DNA of 64,000 nt from Eubacteriaceae bacterium (lineage in GTDB: Bacteria > Bacillota > Clostridia > Eubacteriales > Eubacteriaceae), in NCBI GenBank assembly GCA_016650045.1, contig JAENWK010000002.1:32136-96135 (forward strand), given 5' to 3'. Position 1 is the stretch's first letter; the number at the start of each line of letters is the position of its first letter. The notes under the pieces are model-generated. The model was given only the letters and a program-made list of their open reading frames with translations. It was not told the DNA's origin and ran no database searches. Position numbers and translations under genes: made by a program. This document shows, piece by piece, positions 43,656-53,100 of this stretch.

Positions 43656-46600
43656 TTGAGTATATTAACTCAACGCCAAGAGCGTTATCAAAAAGTGATT
43701 GATGAATACCGATTAGTAACAGATAGCATAGAAATCAATTCCAACCAGGGGGAATTGATTTTTAAGTTTTCATGCCCTAAAAAAGAAACCAATACCGAGT
43801 TCATCGAAACCGAGCTGGGAAAAATATTCGACTATGTGGAAGACTTGAAAATCGAAGTTGCCCCGCGCATTTATCAAAATGGCGAAGCCCTTCTGTTAGC
43901 CGATAGTCCCGGAGTGACCGATCTTTTAACCACCATTAACCCGAAAGTCACCAACATTCTTTTAATTAATACCTTGATGGCCGAAGGAAATACATTTTTC
44001 GTCCGGGGACGCTCCACCGGAACCTTGGATGGCGAAGCCCTGGCGATTTTTAAGAATCGTTTTAAACGTCTGGTTTCAGAAAACTATGGTTTGGAATCCG
44101 AACTGGTGGTGCGGTTTTCAGATAATGAGGCAGTGGCTGAAAAAGGAGAAGAAGATTTGCAAAAGCGCCTGGCAACCATCAAACCGGTGGCGGCGAAAAC
44201 AGATCCGAAAAAGAATCTCCCCAAAGCTGAAAAGCCCGGAGATGTGGTTCTGGGAAAAAAAATCACCAAGCCCATTATCCCTTTAAGCGAAATTGATTTT
44301 AGTGATAACGGTCACTCCGAAGGGGGAACCTTTGTTTTTAAGGGCTGGGCTTTTGGGGTCAATACCCGAGCCTTGAAAAACAACAAAACCCTTTTAACTT
44401 TTAATATCACCGATAATACCGGAAGCATTTCCTGTAAAATCTTTACGGATAAACAAGAAGTGATTAACGGCATCAGCAATGACAACTGGTATCTCATCGA
44501 GGGGAAAATCAATTATGATGAATATTCCCAGGAACTCCTGCTGCACCCACGCAACATCAACCTGTCCCGGGAAATCATCCGTACCGACGATGCCCCGGAA
44601 AAACGGGTTGAGCTGCATATTCACAGCCAATTCAGTGCCATGGATGCCGTAAGTAAGGTTGAAAAAATCATGAAACAGGCTTCCGACTTCGGCCATGACA
44701 CCATTGGCATTACCGACCATGGGGTGCTCCAAGCCTACCCTGAAATGATGGAGTACGGAAAAAAGAAAAAAATCAAAGTTCTTTACGGCGTGGAAGGGTA
44801 TCTGGTGGAAGATCAGCTGAATATGGTTTTTGGAGAACAGGATGAAGTATTTTCCGGGGACTTTATTTTTTTTGACTTGGAAACAACCGGATTGATTCCC
44901 GGAAACCATAAAATCATTGAAATTGCGGCGGTTAAGATTAAAAACAAACAGATCATTGACAGTTTCACAAAATTAATCAATCCCCACTGTCAAATACCGG
45001 CATTTATTACCAATCTTACCGGCATTACCAACCAAATGGTCGAAGAAGGCATGGAAGAGGCCGATGCCTTACAAGACTTTCTCGATTTTGCCGGAGAGTC
45101 TATTTTAGTCGCCCATAATGCTCCCTTTGATATGAGCTTTCTTTCAAAAGCCCTGTTAGACCATAAGTTTCAAAGAGAAAGTACGGCCGTGGATACCCTG
45201 GCCATGGCCAGATGCCTGTTAACTCAAATAAACAAGCATAATCTCAAAAAGCTCTGCAGCTTTTTTAAAATTGATATGGGAAACCATCATCGAGCCCTGG
45301 ACGACGCCATGGCATCCGCCAAGGTTTATGTTAAGCTTCTTGATCTGGCCGAGAAAAAAGGGTGCACCTCCATTCAGACGTTAAATACACTGTCCACCAG
45401 AGAACGCAGTATTCGCATTAACAATACCAACCACATTATTATTTATGCGAAAAACCAGGCCGGGATTAAAGATCTTTATCGACTGGTATCCGAGTCCCAT
45501 TTAAATTATTTTTACAAAAAGCCGCGCATTCCAAAATCCCTATTGGCCGAAAGCCGGAAAAATCTTTTAATCGGTTCAGCCTGTGAAGCCGGCGAACTAT
45601 TTACCGCTTTCGTCAATAATAAATCCCACGGCGAATTGGTTCAAATTGCGAATTTCTACGATTATCTGGAAATTCAGCCCCTGGGAAATAACCAGTACCT
45701 TATTGACAAAAACAGCGTTCCCGACGTGCAAGCCCTGATAAACATTAACAAAGGCATCATTGCCTTGGGAAAAAGCCTGAATAAGCTGGTGGTTGCCACC
45801 GGGGATGTTCACTTTGTCAATAAAGCGGATTCCCTGTATCGTGAAATTTTATTTTCCGGCCAGGGCTATAAAGATGCGAAAAAACAACCGCCCTTATACT
45901 ACCGAACCACCGATGAAATGTTGGCGGAATTCAGCTATCTGGATGACGCCACCGCCAGAGAAGTTGTCATCGAGAATCCGCGAAAAATTGCCGACATGAT
46001 GGATGCCGTTTTGCCCATTCCCGATGGGACTTTCCCGCCCATTATTGAAGGGTCAGACGATGAAATCAGGGAAATGGTGGAAGTCCAGGCCAAAGAGCTC
46101 TTTGGCCATCCCTTACCGGAAATTGTCGAAAAGCGCATTAAAAAAGAATTGGATTCCATTATCGGCAATGGCTACTCCGTGCTTTACCTGATCGCCCAAA
46201 AACTGGTGCACCATTCCATGGAAGACGGCTATTTAGTCGGTTCCCGAGGGTCCGTGGGTTCCTCTTTTGTGGCCACGCTGTGTGGGATTACCGAGGTTAA
46301 CCCTTTGGCTCCCCATTACCGGTGTCCCCAGTGCAAGCACTCCGAATTTTTTGACAGCAACGAAGTCGGTGTCGGCCCGGATTTAAAAGATGCCCTGTGT
46401 CCCCAGTGTCAGACCAAAATGGCTAAAGACGGCTTTGATATTCCCTTTGAAACCTTCCTGGGCTTTGAAGGCGATAAAGAACCGGATATTGACCTTAACT
46501 TCTCAGGGGATAATCAGGCCGAAGCCCATCGCTATACCGAAGTTCTTTTTGGCAAAGGAAAAGTGTTTCGGGCCGGCACCATTTCAACCATTGCCGATAA

Positions 46601-47903
46601 AACCGCCTATGGCTTCGTGAAAAATTACTATGAGGAAAATGACATCAAAGTACCAAAGGCCGAACTCGATCGGGTCATCAGCTGCTGTGCCGGCGTGAAA
46701 AAAACAACTGGGCAGCATCCCGGCGGGATTATGGTTGTTCCCACCTATAAGGACATTTATGATTTCTGCCCGGTGCAGCATCCCGCCGATGATACCGAAA
46801 GCGATACCATCACCACGCATTTCGCCTATGAATCCATCAGTGGCCGAATGTTAAAACTTGATATTCTGGGCCATGATGATCCCACCATGCTAAAAATGCT
46901 CAAAGACCTCACCGGTATCGATTCAGTCACGATCCCTTTGGATGATGAAAAAACGATGAGTCTTTTCACCTCCACCGAGGCCCTTGAGTTAATCGATTCC
47001 GATTTTGAATCACCACTGGGAGTCTGCGGGATTCCCGAGTTCGGTACCAGCTTTGTCAGGGAAATGCTGCTGGACACAAAACCCACCGCCTTTTCAGACC
47101 TGATTCGAATTTCAGGGTTATCCCATGGTACCGATGTCTGGCTGAATAATGCCCAGGATTTAATCCGGGATAAAAAAGCCACCATCAAAGAAGCCATTTG
47201 TACCCGTGATGATATTATGCTTTATCTCATTTACGCCGGCCTCGAAGCCAAAACCGCCTTTACCATCATGGAAGCCGTTCGAAAAGGAAAAGGATTAAAG
47301 CCCGAATGGGAAGACGCTATGAAAAAGAACAAAGTCCCGGGATGGTACATTGATTCCTGTAAAAAAATCAAGTATATGTTCCCGAAAGCCCATGCCGCCG
47401 CCTATGTCACCATGGCCTTTCGCATCGCCTGGTACAAAGTCTATTATCCCTTAGCCTACTACGCCACCTACTTCACGGTTCGCGCCAGCGAATTTGATGC
47501 CCAGCTCATCAGCCAGGGAAAAGGTCACGTGCTATCCATGATGAATCATATCAGAGCGGTTGGGAACAAGGCCTCCAACAAGGAAAAAAACCTCCTCACC
47601 GTTTTAGAAATCGCCCATGAAATGATGTGTCGTGGCTATACCTTTAAGAATGTGGATGTCTACGAATCAAACCATACCCAATTTCGCATTGTCGGCAATG
47701 CCCTGCTGCCGCCCCTCAACGCCCTGGAAGGCATTGGCGATAAAGCCGCCCAGCGCATCTTCGAAGAAGGACAGCTCCGCCCCTACATGTCCCGGGAAGA
47801 TTTGCAGGTGCGCACAAAAATAGGCAAGTCCGTCATCGAAACACTGGAAAAACAAGGCTGCCTGAACCAGCTCCCAGCCTCAAACCAGATCACCTTCTTT
47901 TAG
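43656..47903 (+). CDS. polC: DNA polymerase III PolC-type alpha subunit
   Basis: This is the replicative polymerase of low-GC Gram-positives, 1415 residues. Order of domains: N-terminal region, OB fold (FVFKGWAFGVNTR), PHP domain (VELHIHSQFSAMDAV), DEDD 3'-5' exonuclease inserted in PHP (FIFFDLETTGL; HNAPFDMSFL), PHP remainder, then the polymerase with zinc motif (CPQCKHSEFF...CPQCQTKM), EPDIDLNFSG and the GSRGSVGSSFVA block. The start is a TTG behind GAGGTGA. It ends the uppS row. A small palindrome and a minus-strand gene follow. Confidence 0.97.
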   Translation: MSILTQRQERYQKVIDEYRLVTDSIEINSNQGELIFKFSCPKKETNTEFIETELGKIFDYVEDLKIEVAPRIYQNGEALLLADSPGVTDLLTTINPKVTNILLINTLMAEGNTFFVRGRSTGTLDGEALAIFKNRFKRLVSENYGLESELVVRFSDNEAVAEKGEEDLQKRLATIKPVAAKTDPKKNLPKAEKPGDVVLGKKITKPIIPLSEIDFSDNGHSEGGTFVFKGWAFGVNTRALKNNKTLLTFNITDNTGSISCKIFTDKQEVINGISNDNWYLIEGKINYDEYSQELLLHPRNINLSREIIRTDDAPEKRVELHIHSQFSAMDAVSKVEKIMKQASDFGHDTIGITDHGVLQAYPEMMEYGKKKKIKVLYGVEGYLVEDQLNMVFGEQDEVFSGDFIFFDLETTGLIPGNHKIIEIAAVKIKNKQIIDSFTKLINPHCQIPAFITNLTGITNQMVEEGMEEADALQDFLDFAGESILVAHNAPFDMSFLSKALLDHKFQRESTAVDTLAMARCLLTQINKHNLKKLCSFFKIDMGNHHRALDDAMASAKVYVKLLDLAEKKGCTSIQTLNTLSTRERSIRINNTNHIIIYAKNQAGIKDLYRLVSESHLNYFYKKPRIPKSLLAESRKNLLIGSACEAGELFTAFVNNKSHGELVQIANFYDYLEIQPLGNNQYLIDKNSVPDVQALININKGIIALGKSLNKLVVATGDVHFVNKADSLYREILFSGQGYKDAKKQPPLYYRTTDEMLAEFSYLDDATAREVVIENPRKIADMMDAVLPIPDGTFPPIIEGSDDEIREMVEVQAKELFGHPLPEIVEKRIKKELDSIIGNGYSVLYLIAQKLVHHSMEDGYLVGSRGSVGSSFVATLCGITEVNPLAPHYRCPQCKHSEFFDSNEVGVGPDLKDALCPQCQTKMAKDGFDIPFETFLGFEGDKEPDIDLNFSGDNQAEAHRYTEVLFGKGKVFRAGTISTIADKTAYGFVKNYYEENDIKVPKAELDRVISCCAGVKKTTGQHPGGIMVVPTYKDIYDFCPVQHPADDTESDTITTHFAYESISGRMLKLDILGHDDPTMLKMLKDLTGIDSVTIPLDDEKTMSLFTSTEALELIDSDFESPLGVCGIPEFGTSFVREMLLDTKPTAFSDLIRISGLSHGTDVWLNNAQDLIRDKKATIKEAICTRDDIMLYLIYAGLEAKTAFTIMEAVRKGKGLKPEWEDAMKKNKVPGWYIDSCKKIKYMFPKAHAAAYVTMAFRIAWYKVYYPLAYYATYFTVRASEFDAQLISQGKGHVLSMMNHIRAVGNKASNKEKNLLTVLEIAHEMMCRGYTFKNVDVYESNHTQFRIVGNALLPPLNALEGIGDKAAQRIFEEGQLRPYMSREDLQVRTKIGKSVIETLEKQGCLNQLPASNQITFF

Positions 47904-47950
47904 AAGCTAAATACATTGGATTCCCACCACTACCAAATTCCACCCTGTAG

Positions 47951-47969
47951 GGGCGGATAGTATCCGCCC
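47951..47969. repeat. Short palindrome after polC
   Basis: GGGCGGATA (47951-47959) and TATCCGCCC (47961-47969) are perfect reverse complements around one G, preceded by TGTAG. Palindromes of the form GTAGGGGCG...CGCCC recur in intergenic DNA of some clostridia, from memory. It could act as a terminator for converging polC and phzF transcripts, though no U-run is present. Confidence 0.6.
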
Positions 47970-48037
47970 AAAACGTAATGGGAAACTAAACGTAAATATT
48001 TAACCACAACGTCTGCTGGCGATAAATAATCGTCCAT

Positions 48038-48907
48038 TCAGATTTCAATATCAATTGCAGTCAAATTCAGCGCTTTGCCACCGACTCGGACTTCTGCTAT
48101 GTCATTATTTTCAATCCTAAGAGATACATTGATTTCTGATGGCTTTTTCATGGCTTCACCCTGTTCGAAGATGAGATGACTGGCTTCGGCAGAACTAATT
48201 TTTCCGTATTTAAACAAATAGCACGCCAGAGCACCGTTAGAGGTGCCGGTGGCCGATTCTTCGGGAATCTCTACCAGCGGAGCAAAGTTTCGGCAATGAG
48301 CACTTACATACCCCAATGATTCAAGGCTAAAAACATGATAGCCAACGACGTCATATTTCCGGCTGAGTTCCTTAATTTTTTTAAAGTCCGGGTTAATGGC
48401 ATTGAGGATCTCCCTGGTTTTAACCGGAATAAGGATATCTTTTAACCCCGTTGAAACAACTTGCACCGGCAATGCTGCTGCCATTTCCAGCCTGGAAATA
48501 TTCAGAGAATCAGCAATTCCTTTCGTATCCAGGGTTTCATAAAAGTTAGGAAGTCTTTGAGTCATCATAACTGACAAGTCTTCTTTTACTTCCACATTTA
48601 AAACCCCAGCCCTGGTTTCCTGAGTATAATGGCCGGGTTTAATAATCCCAAGGCTTGCCAGAGCAGAAAAGGTTCCCACCGTGGCATGGCCGCACAAATC
48701 AATCTCTTCATTGGGAGTGAAAAACCGCAGCTTAAAATCTGCACAATCCGATGTAAGAACAAAGGCAGTTTCACTAAATCTCAGGTGAGCCGCTATTTTT
48801 TTAAACTCATTTTCAGTAAGCCTGTCTGCATCCATAACGACGCCAGCAGGATTTCCGCCTTCAGCTGTTTTAGCAAAGGCATTGATACGATATGCTTTTA
48901 TTTTCAT
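48038..48907 (-). CDS. PhzF family isomerase/epimerase
   Basis: A 289-residue member of the PhzF (diaminopimelate epimerase-like) fold. N-terminal motifs VNAFAKTAEGGNPAGVVMDA-like and FSETAFV, the mid LCGHATVGTFSAL and the C-terminal EESATGTSNGALACYL are characteristic. These enzymes shift double bonds or epimerise; the physiological substrate is unknown. On the minus strand it starts at 48907 with GGAG upstream. dxr lies upstream on the same strand, but a terminator separates them. Confidence 0.9.
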   Translation of the reverse strand: MKIKAYRINAFAKTAEGGNPAGVVMDADRLTENEFKKIAAHLRFSETAFVLTSDCADFKLRFFTPNEEIDLCGHATVGTFSALASLGIIKPGHYTQETRAGVLNVEVKEDLSVMMTQRLPNFYETLDTKGIADSLNISRLEMAAALPVQVVSTGLKDILIPVKTREILNAINPDFKKIKELSRKYDVVGYHVFSLESLGYVSAHCRNFAPLVEIPEESATGTSNGALACYLFKYGKISSAEASHLIFEQGEAMKKPSEINVSLRIENNDIAEVRVGGKALNLTAIDIEI

Positions 48908-49041
48908 TATTTACTCCAATCAAATTATCACAGTGTTTATACAATTATACACTAAATTTCATCCAGGATAACATACAAAAACAATGTCATATCATTAGAA
49001 AAAAATAAATGTCAGAGCAGAAAAAAACTTTGCTGTAAAAT

Positions 49042-49078
49042 AAAAAAAGCGACTCAGAAGTTATGAGTCGCTTTTTTA
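49042..49078 (-). terminator. Rho-independent terminator of dxr
   Basis: A perfect stem with AGCGACTCA (49048-49056) and TGAGTCGCT (49064-49072), flanked by A7 on the left and T6 on the right, makes it functional on both strands. It lies 51 bases beyond the dxr stop on the minus strand and upstream of phzF. Confidence 0.92.
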
Positions 49079-49128
49079 TACCCTACAACGTTTGGAGTAT
49101 TGCTTTACGTTGATTTATGATCCAACCG

Positions 49129-50280
49129 TTATTTTATGCCGATGGCGATTTGTCGGGCCCAGTCATCGGATGCCAGAACGTCATCGAGGCTGGGGTTGGC
49201 AATGACGGAATGCTTGTCCATGACCATGCGGTTAATCCGGGGGATATCCACGAAACGGATTTCCTCATTTAAGAACCGGGCCACCGATACTTCATTGGCG
49301 GCATTAAGAACGCAGGTCATCGACCCGCCAACGGCCAGGGCATCATAGGCCAGCTGTAAACAGGGGAAAGTCCTCAGATCCGGTTCTTCAAAAGTTAATT
49401 CACGGATCTGGTGAAAATCCAGAGACTGTCGCTCATTGGAAATACGATCGGGATAGAAGAAAGCGATTTGAATGGGCAGAGCCATATCCGGCATTCCCAG
49501 TTGAGCGATGGTGGAATGATCAACAAATTCCACCATCGAGTGAATAATGCTCTGGGGATGCACCACCACATCGATTTGCTCATTGCGTAAATCAAAAAGC
49601 CATTTTGCCTCAATCACTTCCAGGCCTTTATTCATTAGGGTGGCGGAATCAATGGTGATTTTTTTTCCCATCGACCAGTTGGGGTGTTTAAGAGCCTGGT
49701 CAAGGGTTACCGCCTGAAGCTGCTTCCAGGTTTTTCCCCGGAAAGGCCCACCGGAGGCCGTAATGATAATCCGATCAATTTCTTCATGTTTATTTCCCAT
49801 TAAGCATTGGAAAATGGCGCAGTGTTCACTGTCCACCGGCAACATAGCTACGCCTTTTGCCGCGGCGGCATCCATGACGATTTTCCCCGCCGCCACCAGG
49901 GTTTCCTTGTTGGCCAAAGCAATATCAATGCCTTTTTCAATGGCCGCCAGAGTGGGGCGCAAACCAATCATGCCGGATACCGCGGTGAGCAGCATATCTA
50001 TGCCCGGGGCGGTGGCTACCGCAATCAGCCCGTCAATGCCGGTGACCACACAAGTCGTATTTCCCTTGGCTTTCAGCCGTTTTTCAAGGATCAGGGCACA
50101 ATCTTTATTCATGACGCAAACGATGGCGGGATGATATTTTTCAATTTGTTTTTCTAATAAACCAATACTGGTATTGGTAGACAAACCAACAACATTTAAG
50201 GATTCACTGTTTTCTGATACGACTTCCAGAGACTGGGTGCCAATGGACCCAGTGGAGCCGATGATGCTGATATTTTTCAT
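49129..50280 (-). CDS. dxr: 1-deoxy-D-xylulose 5-phosphate reductoisomerase
   Basis: Dxr (IspC) makes MEP from DXP with NADPH. The 383-residue protein shows the NADPH site STGSIGTQSLEV at residue 8, the LANKETLVAAG block, VDSEHCAIFQCL and the substrate loop with SGGPFRGKTW. It also has HPNWSMGKKITIDSATLMNKG. On the minus strand it starts at 50280 with GAGG upstream. In related bacteria dxr usually sits between cdsA and rseP; here it is a single-gene unit elsewhere. It is ended by the hairpin at 49042. Confidence 0.97.
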   Translation of the reverse strand: MKNISIIGSTGSIGTQSLEVVSENSESLNVVGLSTNTSIGLLEKQIEKYHPAIVCVMNKDCALILEKRLKAKGNTTCVVTGIDGLIAVATAPGIDMLLTAVSGMIGLRPTLAAIEKGIDIALANKETLVAAGKIVMDAAAAKGVAMLPVDSEHCAIFQCLMGNKHEEIDRIIITASGGPFRGKTWKQLQAVTLDQALKHPNWSMGKKITIDSATLMNKGLEVIEAKWLFDLRNEQIDVVVHPQSIIHSMVEFVDHSTIAQLGMPDMALPIQIAFFYPDRISNERQSLDFHQIRELTFEEPDLRTFPCLQLAYDALAVGGSMTCVLNAANEVSVARFLNEEIRFVDIPRINRMVMDKHSVIANPSLDDVLASDDWARQIAIGIK

Positions 50281-50535
50281 TATTCAATACCTCGTTTATT
50301 CATGTTGGATTTTAAAAAATCAACATTTGTTCAGGTTTATTATATCATAATTTCGTCTGATATGAGTAAAATATGACGCCATTCGATATAAATTTAAGAG
50401 GGGCATCAGTAAAGAAATTGGGATAAAGTAAGAATTAATTTCAATAATGTATCCATAGGAAGTAAAATATTCCATTTATTCCCAGAATGCTTTGGAATAT
50501 AATCATTTAAACGAATAAAATTTGGAGGTGTTATT

Positions 50536-51684
50536 ATGGCAAAAACCTATTATTTTCCACCGATCGTGATTATGGGACCAGGTGCAATCGAATTAATCGT
50601 TCCGGAAATTCTAAGAATGAACGTCAAGAAAGCCCTTGTGGTAACCGATAAAGTGCTCATCAAAGCCGGCGTTGTACAAATGGTTCTTGATGTATTAGAC
50701 GGGGCTAAATTTCCCTATGCCTTATTTTCAGAGGTAAAACCCAACCCAACCGTGACCAATGTCAATGCCGGTTATCAGGCACTGCTTGATAATGAATGCG
50801 ATTATGTCATTTCAATCGGTGGCGGCTCACCCCAGGATACAGGGAAAGGCGTTGCTATACTGGCAACTAATCCCGGCGATCTTCGTGACTATGAAGGCGT
50901 TGGCAAAACAGCTAATAAAGCCATTCCAATTGTAGCCATTAACACCACCGCCGGAACAGCCAGTGAAGCAACCATTAACTATGTAATTACCGATGAAGAA
51001 CGTAAACTGAAAATGGTTATTGCTGATCCTAACAGTATTGCAACCGTTGCTGTTAACGATCCTGTGCTGATGATAAAAATGCCTGCTTCTCTCACAGCAG
51101 CAACCGGGATGGATGCCTTAACCCATGCCGTTGAAGGTTACACCACTGCCGGAGCAACCCCATTTACCGATCTTTTCAATCTAGAAGCCATCAAAGTTAT
51201 TTCTGCCAGCCTCAGAACGGCAGTCAGCGATGGCGATGATTTAGATGTCCGTGATCAAATGGCCTATGGTCAGTTTGTTACCGGGATGGGATTCTCCAAT
51301 GGCGGCCTTGGCATTGTTCACTCCATGGCTCATCAGCTGGGTGGATTCTACGATTTACCCCATGGCGTTTGTAATGCCATTTTGCTTCCCTATGTTGTGC
51401 AATACAATGCCGAAGCCGTTGGCGATCGCCTAAAAGCCATTGCCGTAGCCATGGGTGTTGATATCAGCCGTCGGGAACCTAGAGAAATTAATATTATGGC
51501 CATTGACGCCATTAAAAAATTGTCCAGGGATGTTGGTATTCCAGCCGGACTTAAAGAAATTGGCGTTAAAGAAGCTGATTTCTCAGTACTTGCAGACATG
51601 GCTCTGGCCGATATCTGCACCGGCGGCAATCCTAAGTGTCCGACCAAAGAAGATGTTACAGCCATTTACAAAGCCGCTTTTTAA
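50536..51684 (+). CDS. Iron-dependent (type III) alcohol dehydrogenase
   Basis: This 382-residue NAD(P)-linked dehydrogenase reduces aldehydes or oxidises alcohols. The nucleotide site SIGGGSPQDTGKGVA is near residue 95 and the iron ligands lie in GMDALTHAVEGY, GIVHSMAHQLGG and YDLPHGVCNAILLP. It resembles 1,3-propanediol and lactaldehyde reductase types. It is monocistronic, behind GGAGGTG, with TATAAT at 50498-50503 as promoter candidate. It could serve the alcohol branch of the propanediol pathway, since no pduQ is near the pdu genes, but that is only inference. Confidence 0.93.
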   Translation: MAKTYYFPPIVIMGPGAIELIVPEILRMNVKKALVVTDKVLIKAGVVQMVLDVLDGAKFPYALFSEVKPNPTVTNVNAGYQALLDNECDYVISIGGGSPQDTGKGVAILATNPGDLRDYEGVGKTANKAIPIVAINTTAGTASEATINYVITDEERKLKMVIADPNSIATVAVNDPVLMIKMPASLTAATGMDALTHAVEGYTTAGATPFTDLFNLEAIKVISASLRTAVSDGDDLDVRDQMAYGQFVTGMGFSNGGLGIVHSMAHQLGGFYDLPHGVCNAILLPYVVQYNAEAVGDRLKAIAVAMGVDISRREPREINIMAIDAIKKLSRDVGIPAGLKEIGVKEADFSVLADMALADICTGGNPKCPTKEDVTAIYKAAF

Positions 51685-51697
51685 ACTGACCAATCCT

Positions 51698-51798
51698 GTC
51701 CCGGGGACAATGGACAATCGTTGTCGGCTGCATGTTCGTACAGGCTAACGCCTGTTCGCCATGATGCCGACAACTGATATTACGATTGTCCCCGGGAC
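51698..51798. repeat. Nested palindrome D after the alcohol dehydrogenase gene
   Basis: The outer arms 51698-51728 and 51766-51798 pair strongly; GTCCCGGGGACAAT pairs with ATTGTCCCCGGGAC and GTTGTCGGC with GCCGACAAC. The 41-bp centre (51727-51767) carries a hairpin GTACAGGC / GCCTGTTC with TAAC loop and matches element C at 36 of 41 positions. A separate terminator follows at 51827. Confidence 0.82.
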
Positions 51799-51826
51799 AA
51801 CCTTTGTAAATTTCGTCCAAGACTTA

Positions 51827-51857
51827 GCTCCCTGAATTTCAGGGAGCTTTTTTTGAC
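51827..51857 (+). terminator. Rho-independent terminator after the alcohol dehydrogenase gene
   Basis: AGCTCCCTGA (51827-51836) pairs with TCAGGGAGCT (51840-51849) with ATT as loop, followed by T to about 51855. Confidence 0.92.
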
Positions 51858-51981
51858 GATTTTTTTCGTTTCACCAAGTTTAATTCGAAAAAACACAGCA
51901 TCCTTATGCGAAAAATGATATAATAAAACATTAAAATAATTGTTGAAAATAATAAAAATTCAGATAGAGGAGGCAAAGCGG

Positions 51982-53100
51982 ATGCTGACAACTTTTATAC
52001 ACACTGGTGATTTTCACCTGGGCCGACCCTTTACCTTTAAACAACAGGGAAATTATTACGGTAAAAATAAACGAAAAGAACTGTGGGCAGCCTTTGAATT
52101 TACTATTCAATTTGCCAATGAAATGAAAATACCACTTTTGTTGATCACAGGGGATCTGTTTGACTCAGTGAACGTTTTATCCATGGATGTGAAACGGGTC
52201 GCCGAAGCCTTCGGCACACTGACAGAAACCCAGGTGGTGATTATCACCGGCAATCACGATTATCACGGCGATAACTCTCCTTATAATAAGGCGGTTTGGC
52301 CAAAAAATGTTTATATCTTTAAAAAAGATACCTTTAGATCCGTTTATATTGAAGGTTTGAACACTGAAATTTTTGGAATGTCCTGGGTGAAAAATGAGTA
52401 TCGGGAGTTTCCGGAAAGATCCTTTAATGCCATCAAACTTCAGGATACCCGGTACAATATTCTCATGGTCCATGGGGAAGTTGGGGGCCAGGGCTCTTAT
52501 CTGCCTTTAGACCTCAAGCTTTTGGAAAGCAAAGGCTTTAATGCCATTGTCCTGGGACACATTCATAAACCGGGAATGGCCCCGGGAAACGTTGCCTATT
52601 GCGGTTCTCCGGTGCCCCTTAATTTTGGCGAAACCGGCGACCATGGGTTTTTAGTATCCCGGATTAAAACCGATTATGAGAACTATCAGTTTCATACCAC
52701 CAATGGATTAAACCCCATTGCGTCAAGGGGTTATCAAAAAAGAGACATCCCGATCACACCGGAGCATTCATACAATGACATCATCGAAAAAGTGCTGAAT
52801 TGTGACACCAAAGAAAACCGGCGCCAGGACTTTTACCGGATTTGTTTGACCGGCTTTATCGATCCGGAAATACAGCTGGACTGGATTAACGAAGATTTAG
52901 AAGATGAGTTTTATTATGTGGAAACCGATACATCACAGCTGGAACTGGAAATTGATATTGAACAGTTATTGGCGGAGAATCAAAACAACGAACTGGGCCA
53001 ATTTTTAAAAGCCCTGGAAAATATTGTGGATCCGGAAGTCAGAAAAAAAGCCATGATTTACAGCATTGAAGCCATGGTGGGAGAGGGTGTTTTAAGATGA
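51982..53100 (+). CDS. SbcD/YhaO-like metallophosphoesterase, DNA repair nuclease
   Basis: A 372-residue calcineurin-type phosphoesterase. The metal motifs are in order: FIHTGDFHLGRPF (D-x-H), LLITGDLFDS (GD), ITGNHDYHGD (GNHD), MVHGE and VLGHIHKPG (GHxH). With the next gene it forms an SbcCD/Rad50-Mre11-like pair, as YhaO/YhaN in Bacillus. ATG 51982 lies 8 bases after AGGAGG; the in-frame TTG at 51940 has no such site. The stop overlaps the next start by 4 bases. Confidence 0.93.
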   Translation: MLTTFIHTGDFHLGRPFTFKQQGNYYGKNKRKELWAAFEFTIQFANEMKIPLLLITGDLFDSVNVLSMDVKRVAEAFGTLTETQVVIITGNHDYHGDNSPYNKAVWPKNVYIFKKDTFRSVYIEGLNTEIFGMSWVKNEYREFPERSFNAIKLQDTRYNILMVHGEVGGQGSYLPLDLKLLESKGFNAIVLGHIHKPGMAPGNVAYCGSPVPLNFGETGDHGFLVSRIKTDYENYQFHTTNGLNPIASRGYQKRDIPITPEHSYNDIIEKVLNCDTKENRRQDFYRICLTGFIDPEIQLDWINEDLEDEFYYVETDTSQLELEIDIEQLLAENQNNELGQFLKALENIVDPEVRKKAMIYSIEAMVGEGVLR

